Positions 14,089 to 22,210 of a DNA stretch of 64,000 nucleotides are shown one piece after another. This stretch comes from Roseateles_C aquae (GTDB lineage: Bacteria > Pseudomonadota > Gammaproteobacteria > Burkholderiales > Burkholderiaceae_C): the NCBI RefSeq assembly GCF_032337115.1, contig NZ_JAVXZY010000001.1:496001-560000 (forward strand), read 5' to 3'. The position numbers and the translations under genes were made by a program. Positions within the stretch are counted from its first letter, which is position 1, and every line of letters begins with the position of its first letter. The notes beneath the pieces were generated by a model. The model was not told the DNA's origin, ran no database searches, and saw nothing but the letters and a program-made list of their open reading frames with translations.

Positions 14089-15363
14089 CTATTTGTTGAA
14101 CCAGTCGCTGCGCAGCAGCAGATCCACACTGCTGGGATGCCAGAAGGCGCCTCCCTCCTCCTCGGTGGTCAGCGCCTTGGCATAGCCCGGTTCCTCGATC
14201 ACGAAGAGCCGGTTGAAGTTGTCGAAACCGCGCTCCATGATGCCGCCCGCGGTATGCGGCAGATCGAAGGTGTGCCCCAGCTCGTGCAAGGCCGCCCCCA
14301 TGCCGGTGGCGCAGTTGGACCAGTAGTTCCCGCGGTTGCTGCCGCCGCCGCTGTCGTCAGGCAGCACCCGGGTGTCGACACGGGTGTCGTTCAGCAGGCG
14401 CGCAGCGATCTCGTCCACCTTTGTCGGCCAGGCGTGCAGATTGGGCGTGCCGAACAGCCCCAGGATGCCACTGCCGCGAGCCGCATGGCCGGTGACCTTG
14501 ACGCCGTCATACGAGGTGAAGCTCATGAAGGCGACGTTCTTCACGCCGACATCTTCCTTGGCCTCGCGCAAGGCAGCCTCGACCAGCGCATACAGCTCCA
14601 GATCCGTCTTCTCCAGCAGCTGCTTCTTCGTCATGGCCAGGCGCAGCGACTTCACGATGGGATTGCCCGCCGCGTCTTCCAGCAGGCTGAAGCTGACACG
14701 ACGGCGCAGCTGCTTCTTCATCATCTCGGCCGTGGCGGACTGCATCATCAGCGCCGCGGTGGCAATGCGCTGCTTCGCGCTTTCGATGTCGTTGGCTTCA
14801 CCGGCGGGCGCCATGAAGTGGCCATCGTCGTCGGCCGCCAACACATAGATCATCTGCACCTTGAGCCGGTTGTTGGCCGGCACATAGTTGATCGTGAGGC
14901 TGGCGGTCTGGCTGCCCGCCTTTAGCTGCAACTCATTGCTGCCGGGCTTGAGCCTGACGGCGGCCTTGAAAAAGCCATCACGCACCGGCGCGCTGACCGA
15001 TTGCCCTGCCAACTCGATGCCGATGTCCTTGTTGAGCGAGCTTGAGCGGCCGTAGAGGATGGGCATCTGGTAGTCGACGCTGGCGCCCGGCTCCCAATTC
15101 AGCAGCTCCAGCTTGGCGTCTGGGGAAGGCTGGGGTGCAGGTCCAGGTGCAGGTGCAGGCGTTGGTGAGGGTGCCGGTGCAGGCGACGGTGCTGGTGTTG
15201 ACGTACCGCCACCCCCGCAAGCTGCCAATAGCGCCCCCAGCACGACCGTCCAGCTCTTGCGGCGGCCGGCATCGGGCGCGTCGGTCAAGCTGTCCTTGGG
15301 CAAAGGCGCCGGGGCATGCCGGCTTGCAGCGGCCGAATCGGTTCTTGTCTCTGGTGTTTTCAT
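14089..15363 (-). CDS. Lipoprotein zinc metallopeptidase resembling the YIL108W/PF12044 family
   Basis: A 424-residue protein. The N-terminus has a hydrophobic stretch ending in the lipobox LAAC near residue 49, then a Pro/Ala/Ser linker, so it should be lipid-anchored and exported. A beta-rich domain follows, then the peptidase part with HELGHTFDLPH near residues 357-367, the HExxHxxxxxH zinc motif of metzincin-like enzymes. It is followed directly by GGIMERGFDNFNRLF. From memory, this motif surrounding a Met-containing turn resembles the fungal/metazoan putative metallopeptidase family that includes yeast YIL108W. The substrate is unknown. The gene is convergent with the cyclophilin gene and divergent from trhO. 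Confidence 0.75.
   Translation of the reverse strand: MKTPETRTDSAAASRHAPAPLPKDSLTDAPDAGRRKSWTVVLGALLAACGGGGTSTPAPSPAPAPSPTPAPAPGPAPQPSPDAKLELLNWEPGASVDYQMPILYGRSSSLNKDIGIELAGQSVSAPVRDGFFKAAVRLKPGSNELQLKAGSQTASLTINYVPANNRLKVQMIYVLAADDDGHFMAPAGEANDIESAKQRIATAALMMQSATAEMMKKQLRRRVSFSLLEDAAGNPIVKSLRLAMTKKQLLEKTDLELYALVEAALREAKEDVGVKNVAFMSFTSYDGVKVTGHAARGSGILGLFGTPNLHAWPTKVDEIAARLLNDTRVDTRVLPDDSGGGSNRGNYWSNCATGMGAALHELGHTFDLPHTAGGIMERGFDNFNRLFVIEEPGYAKALTTEEEGGAFWHPSSVDLLLRSDWFNK
15132..15200 (-). repeat. Imperfect hexanucleotide tract coding a Pro-Ala linker
   Basis: A run of GGTGCA-like hexamers (with GGTCCA, GGCGTT and GGTGAG variants) encodes, on the minus strand, the PAPAP/PTPAP linker between the lipobox and the folded part of the lipoprotein. 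A hexamer unit changes linker length without frameshift, so length polymorphism between strains is likely but phase switching is not. Confidence 0.6.
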
Positions 15364-15485
15364 TGTTCAATCCGATGATCAGGCTCGCCATGCTAACGGC
15401 CAGAAGGGTCTGCCAAGGCAATCGTCGCGGATGGCTGCTGTGCATCGCGCACACCTGACGCGCCTGGGCTGGACAAGGGCAAACC

Positions 15486-15491
15486 TACAAT
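15486..15491 (+). promoter_or_regulatory. Probable -10 box of a leaderless trhO transcript
   Basis: TACAAT ends eight bases before the trhO ATG at 15500. Transcription would therefore start at or next to the start codon. No purine-rich ribosome site lies in the gap. No convincing -35 hexamer is visible at 16-18 bases upstream. Confidence 0.4.
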
Positions 15492-15499
15492 AGCCACCC

Positions 15500-16282
15500 A
15501 TGAGCACCGGTTCCATCCTCAACATCTCCAGCTACAAATTCGTCGCCCTGTCCGACACCCAGGCCCTCAGGGACGCGCTGTACCAGGCTGCCCTTGAACG
15601 CGAGCTCAAGGGCACCGTGCTGATCGCCGAGGAAGGCATCAATCTGTTCCTGGCCGGCTCGGCCGAGGGCGTGCGCGGTTGGGTGGATCAGTTGCGTGCC
15701 GATCCGCGCTTTGCCGATCTGGCACCCAAGGAAAGCTGGAGCGAGGCGGTGCCCTTCAAGAAGCTGCTGGTCAAGGTGAAGCCGGAGATCATCCGGATGA
15801 ATATGCCGGCGATCCGCCCCGACCAGCTGCCGCGCGCGCCGGCGCTGCCTGCGGCCACGCTGGCCCGTTGGCTGGCGCAGGGGCACGATGACGAAGGCCG
15901 CCCCGTCGTAACGCTGGACACCCGCAATGCCTTCGAGGTTGATTACGGCACCTTCGACGGCGCGATCGACTGGCGCATCAACAAGTTCACCGAATTCCCC
16001 GCCGCACTGGCGGCGCACCGCGAGGAGTTGATGGGCAAGACGGTGGTCAGCTTCTGCACCGGTGGCATCCGTTGCGAGAAGGCAGCCATCGTGCTGCAGC
16101 AGCAGGGGCTGGACGGCCCGGTCTACCAGCTCGAAGGCGGCATCCTCAAGTACTTCGAGGAGACCGGTGGCCCGCACTACCACGGCAGCTGCTTTGTGTT
16201 CGACCAGCGCGAGGCGCTGGACGCCGGTCTGGCACCGTCGACCGATTTCGTCCGCCCGGCCAGCGAGGCCCACCGCGGATGA
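15500..16282 (+). CDS. trhO: tRNA uridine-5-hydroxylase TrhO (rhodanese family)
   Basis: A 260-residue protein with an N-terminal acylphosphatase-like domain (NISSYKFVAL...GTVLIAEEGINLFLAG). A rhodanese domain with the active-site loop FCTGGIRCEK near residues 185-194 carries the catalytic cysteine. This is the YceA/UPF0176 family, which hydroxylates U34 of tRNA as an oxygen-dependent route to 5-hydroxyuridine. The C-terminus GSCFVFDQR is typical of the family. Its last bases overlap the start of the next gene (ATGA), suggesting coupled translation. Confidence 0.93.
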   Translation: MSTGSILNISSYKFVALSDTQALRDALYQAALERELKGTVLIAEEGINLFLAGSAEGVRGWVDQLRADPRFADLAPKESWSEAVPFKKLLVKVKPEIIRMNMPAIRPDQLPRAPALPAATLARWLAQGHDDEGRPVVTLDTRNAFEVDYGTFDGAIDWRINKFTEFPAALAAHREELMGKTVVSFCTGGIRCEKAAIVLQQQGLDGPVYQLEGGILKYFEETGGPHYHGSCFVFDQREALDAGLAPSTDFVRPASEAHRG

Positions 16283-17313
16283 GACGCGAGCCGCCGCAGG
16301 CGCCAGCAGACACGGTCCGCAGTGACGACCGCGGCGATGAGCGCGGCGATGGCCTGGCCGGCCTGCTGCTCAGAGCCGCTGGGCTCCTGCTGCTGCTGGG
16401 CTGCCTGCTTGCCGCGGCCTTCCATGCGCCGGAACGATCCTTGCAAAGCCTGGTGGCGCGCTGGGCGCCGCCGCCGTCGGACTTCATCGAGCTGAAGCTG
16501 GGCGATCGGCAGCAGCTGCTGCATCTGCGCGATGAAGGGCCACGCGGTGACCCGCTGCCCTTGCTGCTGCTGCATGGCACCTCGGCCAGTCTGCATACCT
16601 GGGAAGGCTGGGCGCACGAGCTCAGCAAGACGCGGCGCATCATCACCATCGATCTGCCCGGCTTCGGCCTGACCGGCCCGAGCGCCTATGCCGACTACAG
16701 CGACGAGCGCTATCTGCAGCTGATTGGCGCCCTGCTCGATCATCTGCAGCTGCCACGTGTGGTGCTGGGCGGCAACTCACTGGGCGGCGAGCTGGCCTGG
16801 GAGTACGCAGTGCAGGCGCCCGAACGGGTGGCCGCGCTGGTCTTGGTGGATGCCGCTGGCCTGGCCTTCACGCCCGACACCCTGCCGCTGGGTTTTCGGC
16901 TGGCCCGCATGCCCCTGCTCAAACCGCTGACCGGCATGCTGCTGCCGCGCCAGCTGGTCGAGCGCAGCGTTGCCAGCGTCTATGGCGATCCGAGCAAGAT
17001 CACCCCGGCACTGATCGATCGCTATTTCGAGCTGACGCTGCGCGAAGGCAATCGCGATGCGCTGGTACAGCGCTTTGCCCAGTTGGAGCCTGGCCGCTAT
17101 GCCAGCCAGCTGCCCCATCTGCGCCAGCCCACGTTGCTGATCTGGGGTGCCAAGGACCGGCTGATTCCGCTGGCCTATGGGCAACAAATGAATCGCGCGA
17201 TCACAGGCAGCCGGCTGGTCGTCTTTGATAAGCTCGGCCACGTTCCGCAGGAGGAAGATCCGGCGGCCACATTGCGGCCTGTGCAGGAATTTTTGCACTC
17301 GCTCAAACCCTGA
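16279..17313 (+). CDS. Membrane-anchored alpha/beta hydrolase
   Basis: A 344-residue alpha/beta hydrolase. Residues about 27-50 are one strongly hydrophobic helix (LAGLLLRAAGLLLLLGCLLAAAF), an uncleaved anchor or a lipoprotein-like signal. The catalytic features are the oxyanion strand LLLLHGTSAS, the nucleophile elbow GGNSLGG, the acid in IWGAKDRLIP and the histidine in KLGHVPQEE. It therefore probably hydrolyses an ester or similar bond at the membrane; the substrate is unknown. The start ATG overlaps the trhO stop, so the two are likely one operon. Confidence 0.85.
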   Translation: MRREPPQAPADTVRSDDRGDERGDGLAGLLLRAAGLLLLLGCLLAAAFHAPERSLQSLVARWAPPPSDFIELKLGDRQQLLHLRDEGPRGDPLPLLLLHGTSASLHTWEGWAHELSKTRRIITIDLPGFGLTGPSAYADYSDERYLQLIGALLDHLQLPRVVLGGNSLGGELAWEYAVQAPERVAALVLVDAAGLAFTPDTLPLGFRLARMPLLKPLTGMLLPRQLVERSVASVYGDPSKITPALIDRYFELTLREGNRDALVQRFAQLEPGRYASQLPHLRQPTLLIWGAKDRLIPLAYGQQMNRAITGSRLVVFDKLGHVPQEEDPAATLRPVQEFLHSLKP

Positions 17314-17382
17314 TGGGCATTGCTGCACGCGCATAGCAACATCGCCCTTTCAATCCCCTACCTTGACCAGGAGAGTTTGCTC

Positions 17383-18174
17383 ATGCAACGTCGTCATCTG
17401 ATCGCTCTGTCCGCACTGGCCTTTGCCGCACTCACCAGCGTTGCCGCCCAGGCCCAGGCGCCTGAGTGGAAGAAGATTCGCATCGGTGTCGAAGGCGCTT
17501 ACCCTCCCTTCTCGGAAGTCGACAAGGACGGCAAGCTGAAGGGCTTCGAGATCGACCTGGCCCTGGCCCTGTGCGCCGAGATGAAGGCCGAGTGCCAGCT
17601 GGTGCAGCAAGACTTTGACGGCCTGATCCCCGCCCTGCAGGCCAAGAAGATCGACGCCATCATCGCCTCGATGTCGATCACCGACGACCGCAAGAAGGCC
17701 ATCGCCTTCTCCTCGCCCTACTACAGCATGCCGGCCCGCTTCACCGCCAAGGCCGACGCCAAGTTCGACTTCACGCCCGAAGGCCTGAAGGGCAAGAAGA
17801 TCGGTGTGCAGCGCGCCACCATCCATGAGAAGTTCGTCGCCGCGACCTTCAAGCAAAGCGAGATCGTTCGCTACGCCACGCAGGACCAGGCCTTCCTGGA
17901 CATCAAGTCCGGCCGTATCGACCTGACGCTGGCCGATATGGTCGCCGCCGACATGGGCTTTGTGAAGACGCCGGCCGGCAAGGGCTTTGCGCTGGTGGGC
18001 CCCAACTACAACGATCCCAAGTACTTCGGCACCGGCGTTGGCGTGGGCATGCGCAAGGCCGATGAGAAGGCACTGGGCAAGAAGCTCAACGATGCGATCG
18101 CCGCGGTCAAGGCCAACGGCAGCTTCAAGAAGCTGAACGACAAGTACTTCGAGTACGACATCTCGGTCAAGTAA
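17383..18174 (+). CDS. Basic amino acid ABC transporter periplasmic binding protein (AotJ/ArgT-like)
   Basis: A 263-residue solute-binding protein with a signal peptide (MQRRHLIALSALAFAALTSVAAQAQA). The family 3 signature is present: IRIGVEGAYPPFSEVDKDGKLKGFEIDLA and the conserved SMSITDDRKKAIAFSSPYY segment. This class binds lysine, arginine, ornithine or histidine and hands it to a two-permease importer. An AGGAG ribosome site precedes the ATG at 17383. It is the first gene of a five-gene cluster in the order of Pseudomonas aotJQMOP; ligand identity is inferred from family and order only. Confidence 0.88.
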   Translation: MQRRHLIALSALAFAALTSVAAQAQAPEWKKIRIGVEGAYPPFSEVDKDGKLKGFEIDLALALCAEMKAECQLVQQDFDGLIPALQAKKIDAIIASMSITDDRKKAIAFSSPYYSMPARFTAKADAKFDFTPEGLKGKKIGVQRATIHEKFVAATFKQSEIVRYATQDQAFLDIKSGRIDLTLADMVAADMGFVKTPAGKGFALVGPNYNDPKYFGTGVGVGMRKADEKALGKKLNDAIAAVKANGSFKKLNDKYFEYDISVK

Positions 18175-18196
18175 GCCAGCCCTGTTACAGTCCCTG

Positions 18197-18227
18197 GCGC
18201 GTCCGCACTGTGCGGACGCGCTTTTTT
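18197..18227 (+). terminator. Intra-operon Rho-independent terminator/attenuator
   Basis: An 11-bp perfect stem (GCGCGTCCGCA with TGCGGACGCGC) around the loop CTG is followed by six T. It lies 22 bases after the binding-protein gene and 28 bases before the first permease. It is a partial terminator or 3' mRNA stabiliser that would make the binding protein more abundant than the membrane parts, as is common in such operons. Confidence 0.85.
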
Positions 18228-18255
18228 GATTCATCCGTTTGCAGTACCTCCGACG

Positions 18256-18948
18256 ATGAACCTGCATGGCTTTCTGCCCAGCCTGCTCGAAGGCGCCTGG
18301 CTGACGCTCAGCGTGGCGCTGTCTTCCATGGCGCTGGCCATGCTGCTGGGCCTGGCCGGCGCGCTGGCCAAACTCTCGCGCTGGCGCCTGGCGCGTGGCC
18401 TGGCCCATCTCTACACCACGCTGATACGCGGCGTGCCCGATCTGGTGCTGATGCTGCTGGTGTTCTATGGTGGCCAGGTCGCGCTGAACAATCTGCTGCA
18501 ACGCCTGGGCCATGAAGAGGGTTTCAATGTCGATCCCTTTATGGCCGGTGTGCTGACGATTGGTTTCATCTTCGGCGCCTACCTGACCGAGGCCTTCCGC
18601 GGTGCCTTTCTGGCCGTGCCGCCGGGCCAGCGCGAGGCCGGCATGGCCTTCGGCATGAGCCCGGCGCAAATCGTCTGGCGCATCACGCTGCCGCAGATGT
18701 TCCGCCATGTGCTGCCGGGCCTGTCCAACAACTGGCTGGTGCTGATCAAGAGCACCGCCATCGTCTCGGTGATCGGCCTGCACGACCTGATGACGCGCGG
18801 TGCGCAGGCCGCCGGCACCACCAAGGAGCCCTTTGTGTTCTACACCGCGGTGGCCCTGATCTATCTGGTCTTCACCAGCCTGTCCGAACTGCTGTTCGCC
18901 TGGGCCCAGCGCCGGCTCGCGATCGGCGTGCGCGGCAATCAAATCTGA
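18256..18948 (+). CDS. Amino acid ABC transporter permease (AotQ/HisQ-like)
   Basis: A 230-residue inner-membrane permease with about five hydrophobic helices. The EAA loop AFRGAFLAVPPGQREAGMAFGMSP contacts the ATPase. The N-terminal ATG at 18256 gives the usual HisQ-type beginning (LPSLLEGAWLTLSVAL). A longer in-frame TTG start would fall inside the terminator T-run and is rejected. It pairs with the next permease to form the channel. Confidence 0.9.
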   Translation: MNLHGFLPSLLEGAWLTLSVALSSMALAMLLGLAGALAKLSRWRLARGLAHLYTTLIRGVPDLVLMLLVFYGGQVALNNLLQRLGHEEGFNVDPFMAGVLTIGFIFGAYLTEAFRGAFLAVPPGQREAGMAFGMSPAQIVWRITLPQMFRHVLPGLSNNWLVLIKSTAIVSVIGLHDLMTRGAQAAGTTKEPFVFYTAVALIYLVFTSLSELLFAWAQRRLAIGVRGNQI

Positions 18949-18961
18949 CGCTGGAGCGACG

Positions 18962-19648
18962 ATGGATTTCGACATCATCCGCGACAACCTGCCCATCTAT
19001 CTGGACGGCGCGCTGACCACCGCCAAGCTCTTGCTGATCTCGATACTGCTGGGCCTCGCCTGCGCCATTCCGCTCGCCGTGGCGCGGGTGCAGCGCAATC
19101 GCTGGATCTCCGGCCCGGTCTGGCTCTACACCTATGTGTTCCGCGGCACGCCGATGCTGGTGCAGCTGTTCCTGATCTATTACGGGCTGGCCCAGTTCGA
19201 GTGGATGCAGAACAGCGCGCTGTGGCCCTATTTCAGCTCGGCCTGGTTCTGCGCCTGCCTGACCTTTGTGCTGAACACCTGCGCCTACACGATCGAAATC
19301 ATCGCCGGCAGCATCCGTGCGCTGCCGGCCGGCGAGATCGAGGCGGCGCGCGCGCTGGGCATGAGCCGCTGGGTGATGTTCCGTCGCATCGTGCTGCCCT
19401 CGGCGCTGCGCCGCTCGCTGCCAGCCTACAGCAATGAGGTGATCTTCATGCTGCACGGCACCTCGCTGGCCAGCATCGTCACCATCGCCGACCTCACCGG
19501 CGCCGCGCGCCAGGTCAACTCCAGCTACTACATGCCCTTCGAAGCCTTCATCACCGCCGGTGTCTTCTACTTCGCAATGACACTGACGCTGGTGGGCCTG
19601 TTTCACAAGGCCGAAGCCCGCTGGCTCAAGCCGCTGATGCCGCGCTGA
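18962..19648 (+). CDS. Amino acid ABC transporter permease (AotM/HisM-like)
   Basis: A 228-residue permease that starts 13 bases after its partner. It has the HisM-type N-terminus (DIIRDNLPIYLDGALTTAKLL), the VFRGTPMLVQLFLIYYG segment and the EAA loop GSIRALPAGEIEAARALGMS. With the preceding permease it forms the heterodimeric membrane part of a polar amino acid importer. Confidence 0.9.
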   Translation: MDFDIIRDNLPIYLDGALTTAKLLLISILLGLACAIPLAVARVQRNRWISGPVWLYTYVFRGTPMLVQLFLIYYGLAQFEWMQNSALWPYFSSAWFCACLTFVLNTCAYTIEIIAGSIRALPAGEIEAARALGMSRWVMFRRIVLPSALRRSLPAYSNEVIFMLHGTSLASIVTIADLTGAARQVNSSYYMPFEAFITAGVFYFAMTLTLVGLFHKAEARWLKPLMPR

Positions 19649-19666
19649 ATCTTTCTGTTGCCGATC

Positions 19667-20788
19667 ATGCAAGTCCAAAGACATCTGCTTCTCTCCCCTG
19701 CTCCGGGCACCCAGCGCGAGCTGGTCTCGCTGCATTACGGCCAGCCCGGCAGTGGCCTCAAGGTCTATATCCAGGCCTCGCTGCATGCCGATGAACTGCC
19801 CGGCATGCTGACCGCCCACCACCTGCGCCAGCATTTCGACCGCCTGGAGGCCGAGGGCCGCATCCAGGGTGAAATCATCCTGGTGCCCATGGCCAACCCG
19901 ATCGGCCTGTCGCAATGGCTGCTACAGGGCTCGCAAGGCCGTTTCGAGCTGAACTCGGGCGAGAACTTCAACCGCCACTACCCCGACCAGATCGAGGCCG
20001 CCGCGCAGGCCGCCGAGGCCGAACTGAGTGCCGATGCCGCCAGCAATGTGCGCGTGCTGCGCCGCGAGCTGAAGAAGGCCGTCGCCGCCCAGCCGGTCGA
20101 CACCGAGCTGCAATCGCTGCGCCGCACGCTGATGACGCTCTCCTGCGATGCCGATGTCGTGCTGGACCTGCATTGCGACGGCCAGGCCGTCATGCATCTC
20201 TACACCGAAACGCCCTGCTGGCCCGCTTGCGAGCCGCTGGCCCGCCACATCGGCGCCCGCGTCACCCTGCTGGCCACCGACTCCGGCGACAACCCCTTTG
20301 ACGAAGCCTGTTCCCAGGTCTGGTGGAAGTGGGCAAAGCGCTTCGCCGGCCGCTTCCCGATTCCGCAGGCCTGCCTGGCGGTCACCGTTGAGCTGCGCGG
20401 CCAGGCCGATGTCGAGCATGAGCTGGCCGCTGCGGATGCCCAGGGCATCGTCAACTACCTGGCCTGGCGCGGCCTGATTCAGGGCGAGAACCCGGCGCTG
20501 CCCGAACCCGTCGGCGATGCCCGGCCGCTGGCCGGCAGCATGCCGGTGAAAAGCCCGACGGCCGGCGTGCTCACCTTTGTGCGCCCGGTCGGTGAAATGG
20601 TCCGCGAGGGCGATGTGCTGGCCCATGTGATCGATCCCATCAGCGCCGAATGCACCGAGCTGAAGAGTCCCGTCGATGGCCTGTTCTTCGCTCGCGACAC
20701 GCTGCGCTTTGCCACCGCCGGCGCCCGTATCGCCAAGGTGGCGGGCCTCGACGCCCGCCGTACCGGCAAACTGCTGGGAGCACGTTGA
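19667..20788 (+). CDS. Succinylglutamate desuccinylase/aspartoacylase family protein (AotO-like)
   Basis: A 373-residue zinc hydrolase of the M14-like aspartoacylase/AstE family. Zinc ligands are visible as LHADE near residue 42 and DLHCD near residue 165. PMANPIGLSQ and NSGENFNRHYPD are typical substrate-pocket segments. The C-terminal 90 residues contain SPTAGVLTF...VREGDVLAHV, a biotinyl-lipoyl-like hammerhead also found in archaeal members. It sits between the second permease and the ATPase, as the unassigned aotO does in Pseudomonas. An attractive but unproven role is removing an acyl group from an imported N-acyl amino acid. The ATG at 19667 is preferred to the TTG nine bases upstream. 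Confidence 0.85.
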   Translation: MQVQRHLLLSPAPGTQRELVSLHYGQPGSGLKVYIQASLHADELPGMLTAHHLRQHFDRLEAEGRIQGEIILVPMANPIGLSQWLLQGSQGRFELNSGENFNRHYPDQIEAAAQAAEAELSADAASNVRVLRRELKKAVAAQPVDTELQSLRRTLMTLSCDADVVLDLHCDGQAVMHLYTETPCWPACEPLARHIGARVTLLATDSGDNPFDEACSQVWWKWAKRFAGRFPIPQACLAVTVELRGQADVEHELAAADAQGIVNYLAWRGLIQGENPALPEPVGDARPLAGSMPVKSPTAGVLTFVRPVGEMVREGDVLAHVIDPISAECTELKSPVDGLFFARDTLRFATAGARIAKVAGLDARRTGKLLGAR

Positions 20789-21597
20789 TGAACAGCCCCA
20801 GCAAGGACATCAGCGGCGCAGGCGCCGCCCCGATCAGCAGCCTGAAGGTCGAAGACCTGCACAAGCGCTACGGTGAGCGCGAGGTGCTCAAGGGCGTGTC
20901 GTTGGCCGCCAACAAGGGCGATGTGGTCACCTTGATCGGCTCCAGCGGCTCGGGCAAGAGCACCTTTCTGCGCTGCCTGAATCTGCTGGAGCAGCCCTAT
21001 CAGGGCCGGCTGTGGCTGCGCGGTGAGGAACTCAAGCTGATCCCCGATCGCGACGGCAGCCTGAAGGCCGCCGACACGCACCAGCTGCAGCTCTGGCGGG
21101 CCCGCCTGGCCATGGTGTTCCAGAACTTCAACCTCTGGGGGCACCGCACTGTGCTGGAGAACGTCACCGAGGCGCCCATCCATGTGCTGGGTGTGCCCAA
21201 GGCCGAGGCGATCGAAAAGGCCGAGGCGCTGCTGGCGCGGGTGGGCGTGGCCCACCGCAAGAGCGTCTACCCGGCCCAGCTCTCCGGTGGGGAACAGCAG
21301 CGCGTGGCCATCGCCCGCGCGCTGGCCGTTGAACCCGAGGTGATGCTGTTCGATGAGCCCACCTCGGCACTGGACCCTGAGCTGGTGGGCGAAGTGCTCA
21401 AGGTGATGCGCGACCTCGCCGCCGAGGGGCGCACGATGATCGTCGTCACCCACGAGATGGGCTTTGCCCGCGAGGTGTCGAACTACACCATGTTCCTGCA
21501 CCAGGGCCGCGTCGAAGAACAAGGCCATCCGCGCGAAGTCTTGCTGAAGCCGCAGAGCGAGCGGCTGCAGGCCTTTCTGAGTGGCGGGCTGAAGTAG
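20788..21597 (+). CDS. Amino acid ABC transporter ATP-binding protein (AotP/HisP-like)
   Basis: A 269-residue ATPase. Walker A is GSSGSGKST near residue 52, then the Q-loop MVFQNFNLWGHRT, signature LSGGEQQRVAIARAL, Walker B VMLFDEPTSALD and the H-loop VVTHEM. The NFNLW segment and the spacing are those of the HisP/ArtP/OccP group. Its ATG overlaps the stop of the preceding hydrolase gene (TGATG), so the two are translationally coupled. It powers import through the two permeases upstream. Confidence 0.93.
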   Translation: MNSPSKDISGAGAAPISSLKVEDLHKRYGEREVLKGVSLAANKGDVVTLIGSSGSGKSTFLRCLNLLEQPYQGRLWLRGEELKLIPDRDGSLKAADTHQLQLWRARLAMVFQNFNLWGHRTVLENVTEAPIHVLGVPKAEAIEKAEALLARVGVAHRKSVYPAQLSGGEQQRVAIARALAVEPEVMLFDEPTSALDPELVGEVLKVMRDLAAEGRTMIVVTHEMGFAREVSNYTMFLHQGRVEEQGHPREVLLKPQSERLQAFLSGGLK

Positions 21598-21607
21598 GGC
21601 CTGGCAC

Positions 21608-22210
21608 TCAGACCCGCTGCCAGTGCATCACCCAGTTCTGTGCCCAGCTGCGCCCGCCGTCGCTGGACACGGCCTGGCGCCAGCGGCAGGACCGCGCATC
21701 GATGCGGTCCCAGACACCCAGCGCGATCTCTCGCTGCCCTGCCACATTCGCATCACCGTCCTCGGCCCAGAACAGGCCCACGCCCTGCTCGAAGCTGCCC
21801 TGCAGGCCCGGCGTCGTCAGCACGCCGCTGCGACCGCTGACCCAGAAGTCGCCCCAGCGCTCCGTTTCGCGCTCCAACAGGCGCAAACCCATGCCGCTGA
21901 ACTGGCGCGCCGGGATGCGCAGCTCTTCGACACTGCCGGCGCCATCCAGAATCGTCCAGCAACGCGCCTCACCCTCGAAGCGATCCCATTGCGTGGCGCC
22001 AGGCGGGAGCCGCCAGTTCTGTATGCGCCACTGGCCCGCAAGAAAGTCGAAATCGCCGGGACGGCCCGGGCTCGGTCGCTGTGGCAGTGGCGGTATCGCG
22101 TCCAGCAGCGGTGCGTTGGAATCAGTCGCTGCGCCAGCCTCGGCGCTCACGCTGCCCAGCAGTCCGCTGGCCGCTGCGGCCTGTAGCAATGCACGTCTTT
22201 GCTCATCCAC
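21608..22210 (-). CDS. Exported DUF1579-like protein with twin-arginine-type leader
   Basis: A 200-residue protein of unknown function. The N-terminus carries QRRALLQAAAASGLLGS, which looks like a Tat signal (RRxLL) followed by a hydrophobic run. The mature part has GDFDFLAGQWRIQNWRL and ends SSDGGRSWAQNWVMHW. Both match the protein encoded by the first gene of this operon, so the two are paralogues of a DUF1579-like beta-barrel family. The start is GTG, decided by GAAGGAG seven bases upstream. It overlaps the NIPSNAP gene by eight bases and is the last gene of the three-gene unit. Confidence 0.7.
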   Translation of the reverse strand: MDEQRRALLQAAAASGLLGSVSAEAGAATDSNAPLLDAIPPLPQRPSPGRPGDFDFLAGQWRIQNWRLPPGATQWDRFEGEARCWTILDGAGSVEELRIPARQFSGMGLRLLERETERWGDFWVSGRSGVLTTPGLQGSFEQGVGLFWAEDGDANVAGQREIALGVWDRIDARSCRWRQAVSSDGGRSWAQNWVMHWQRV

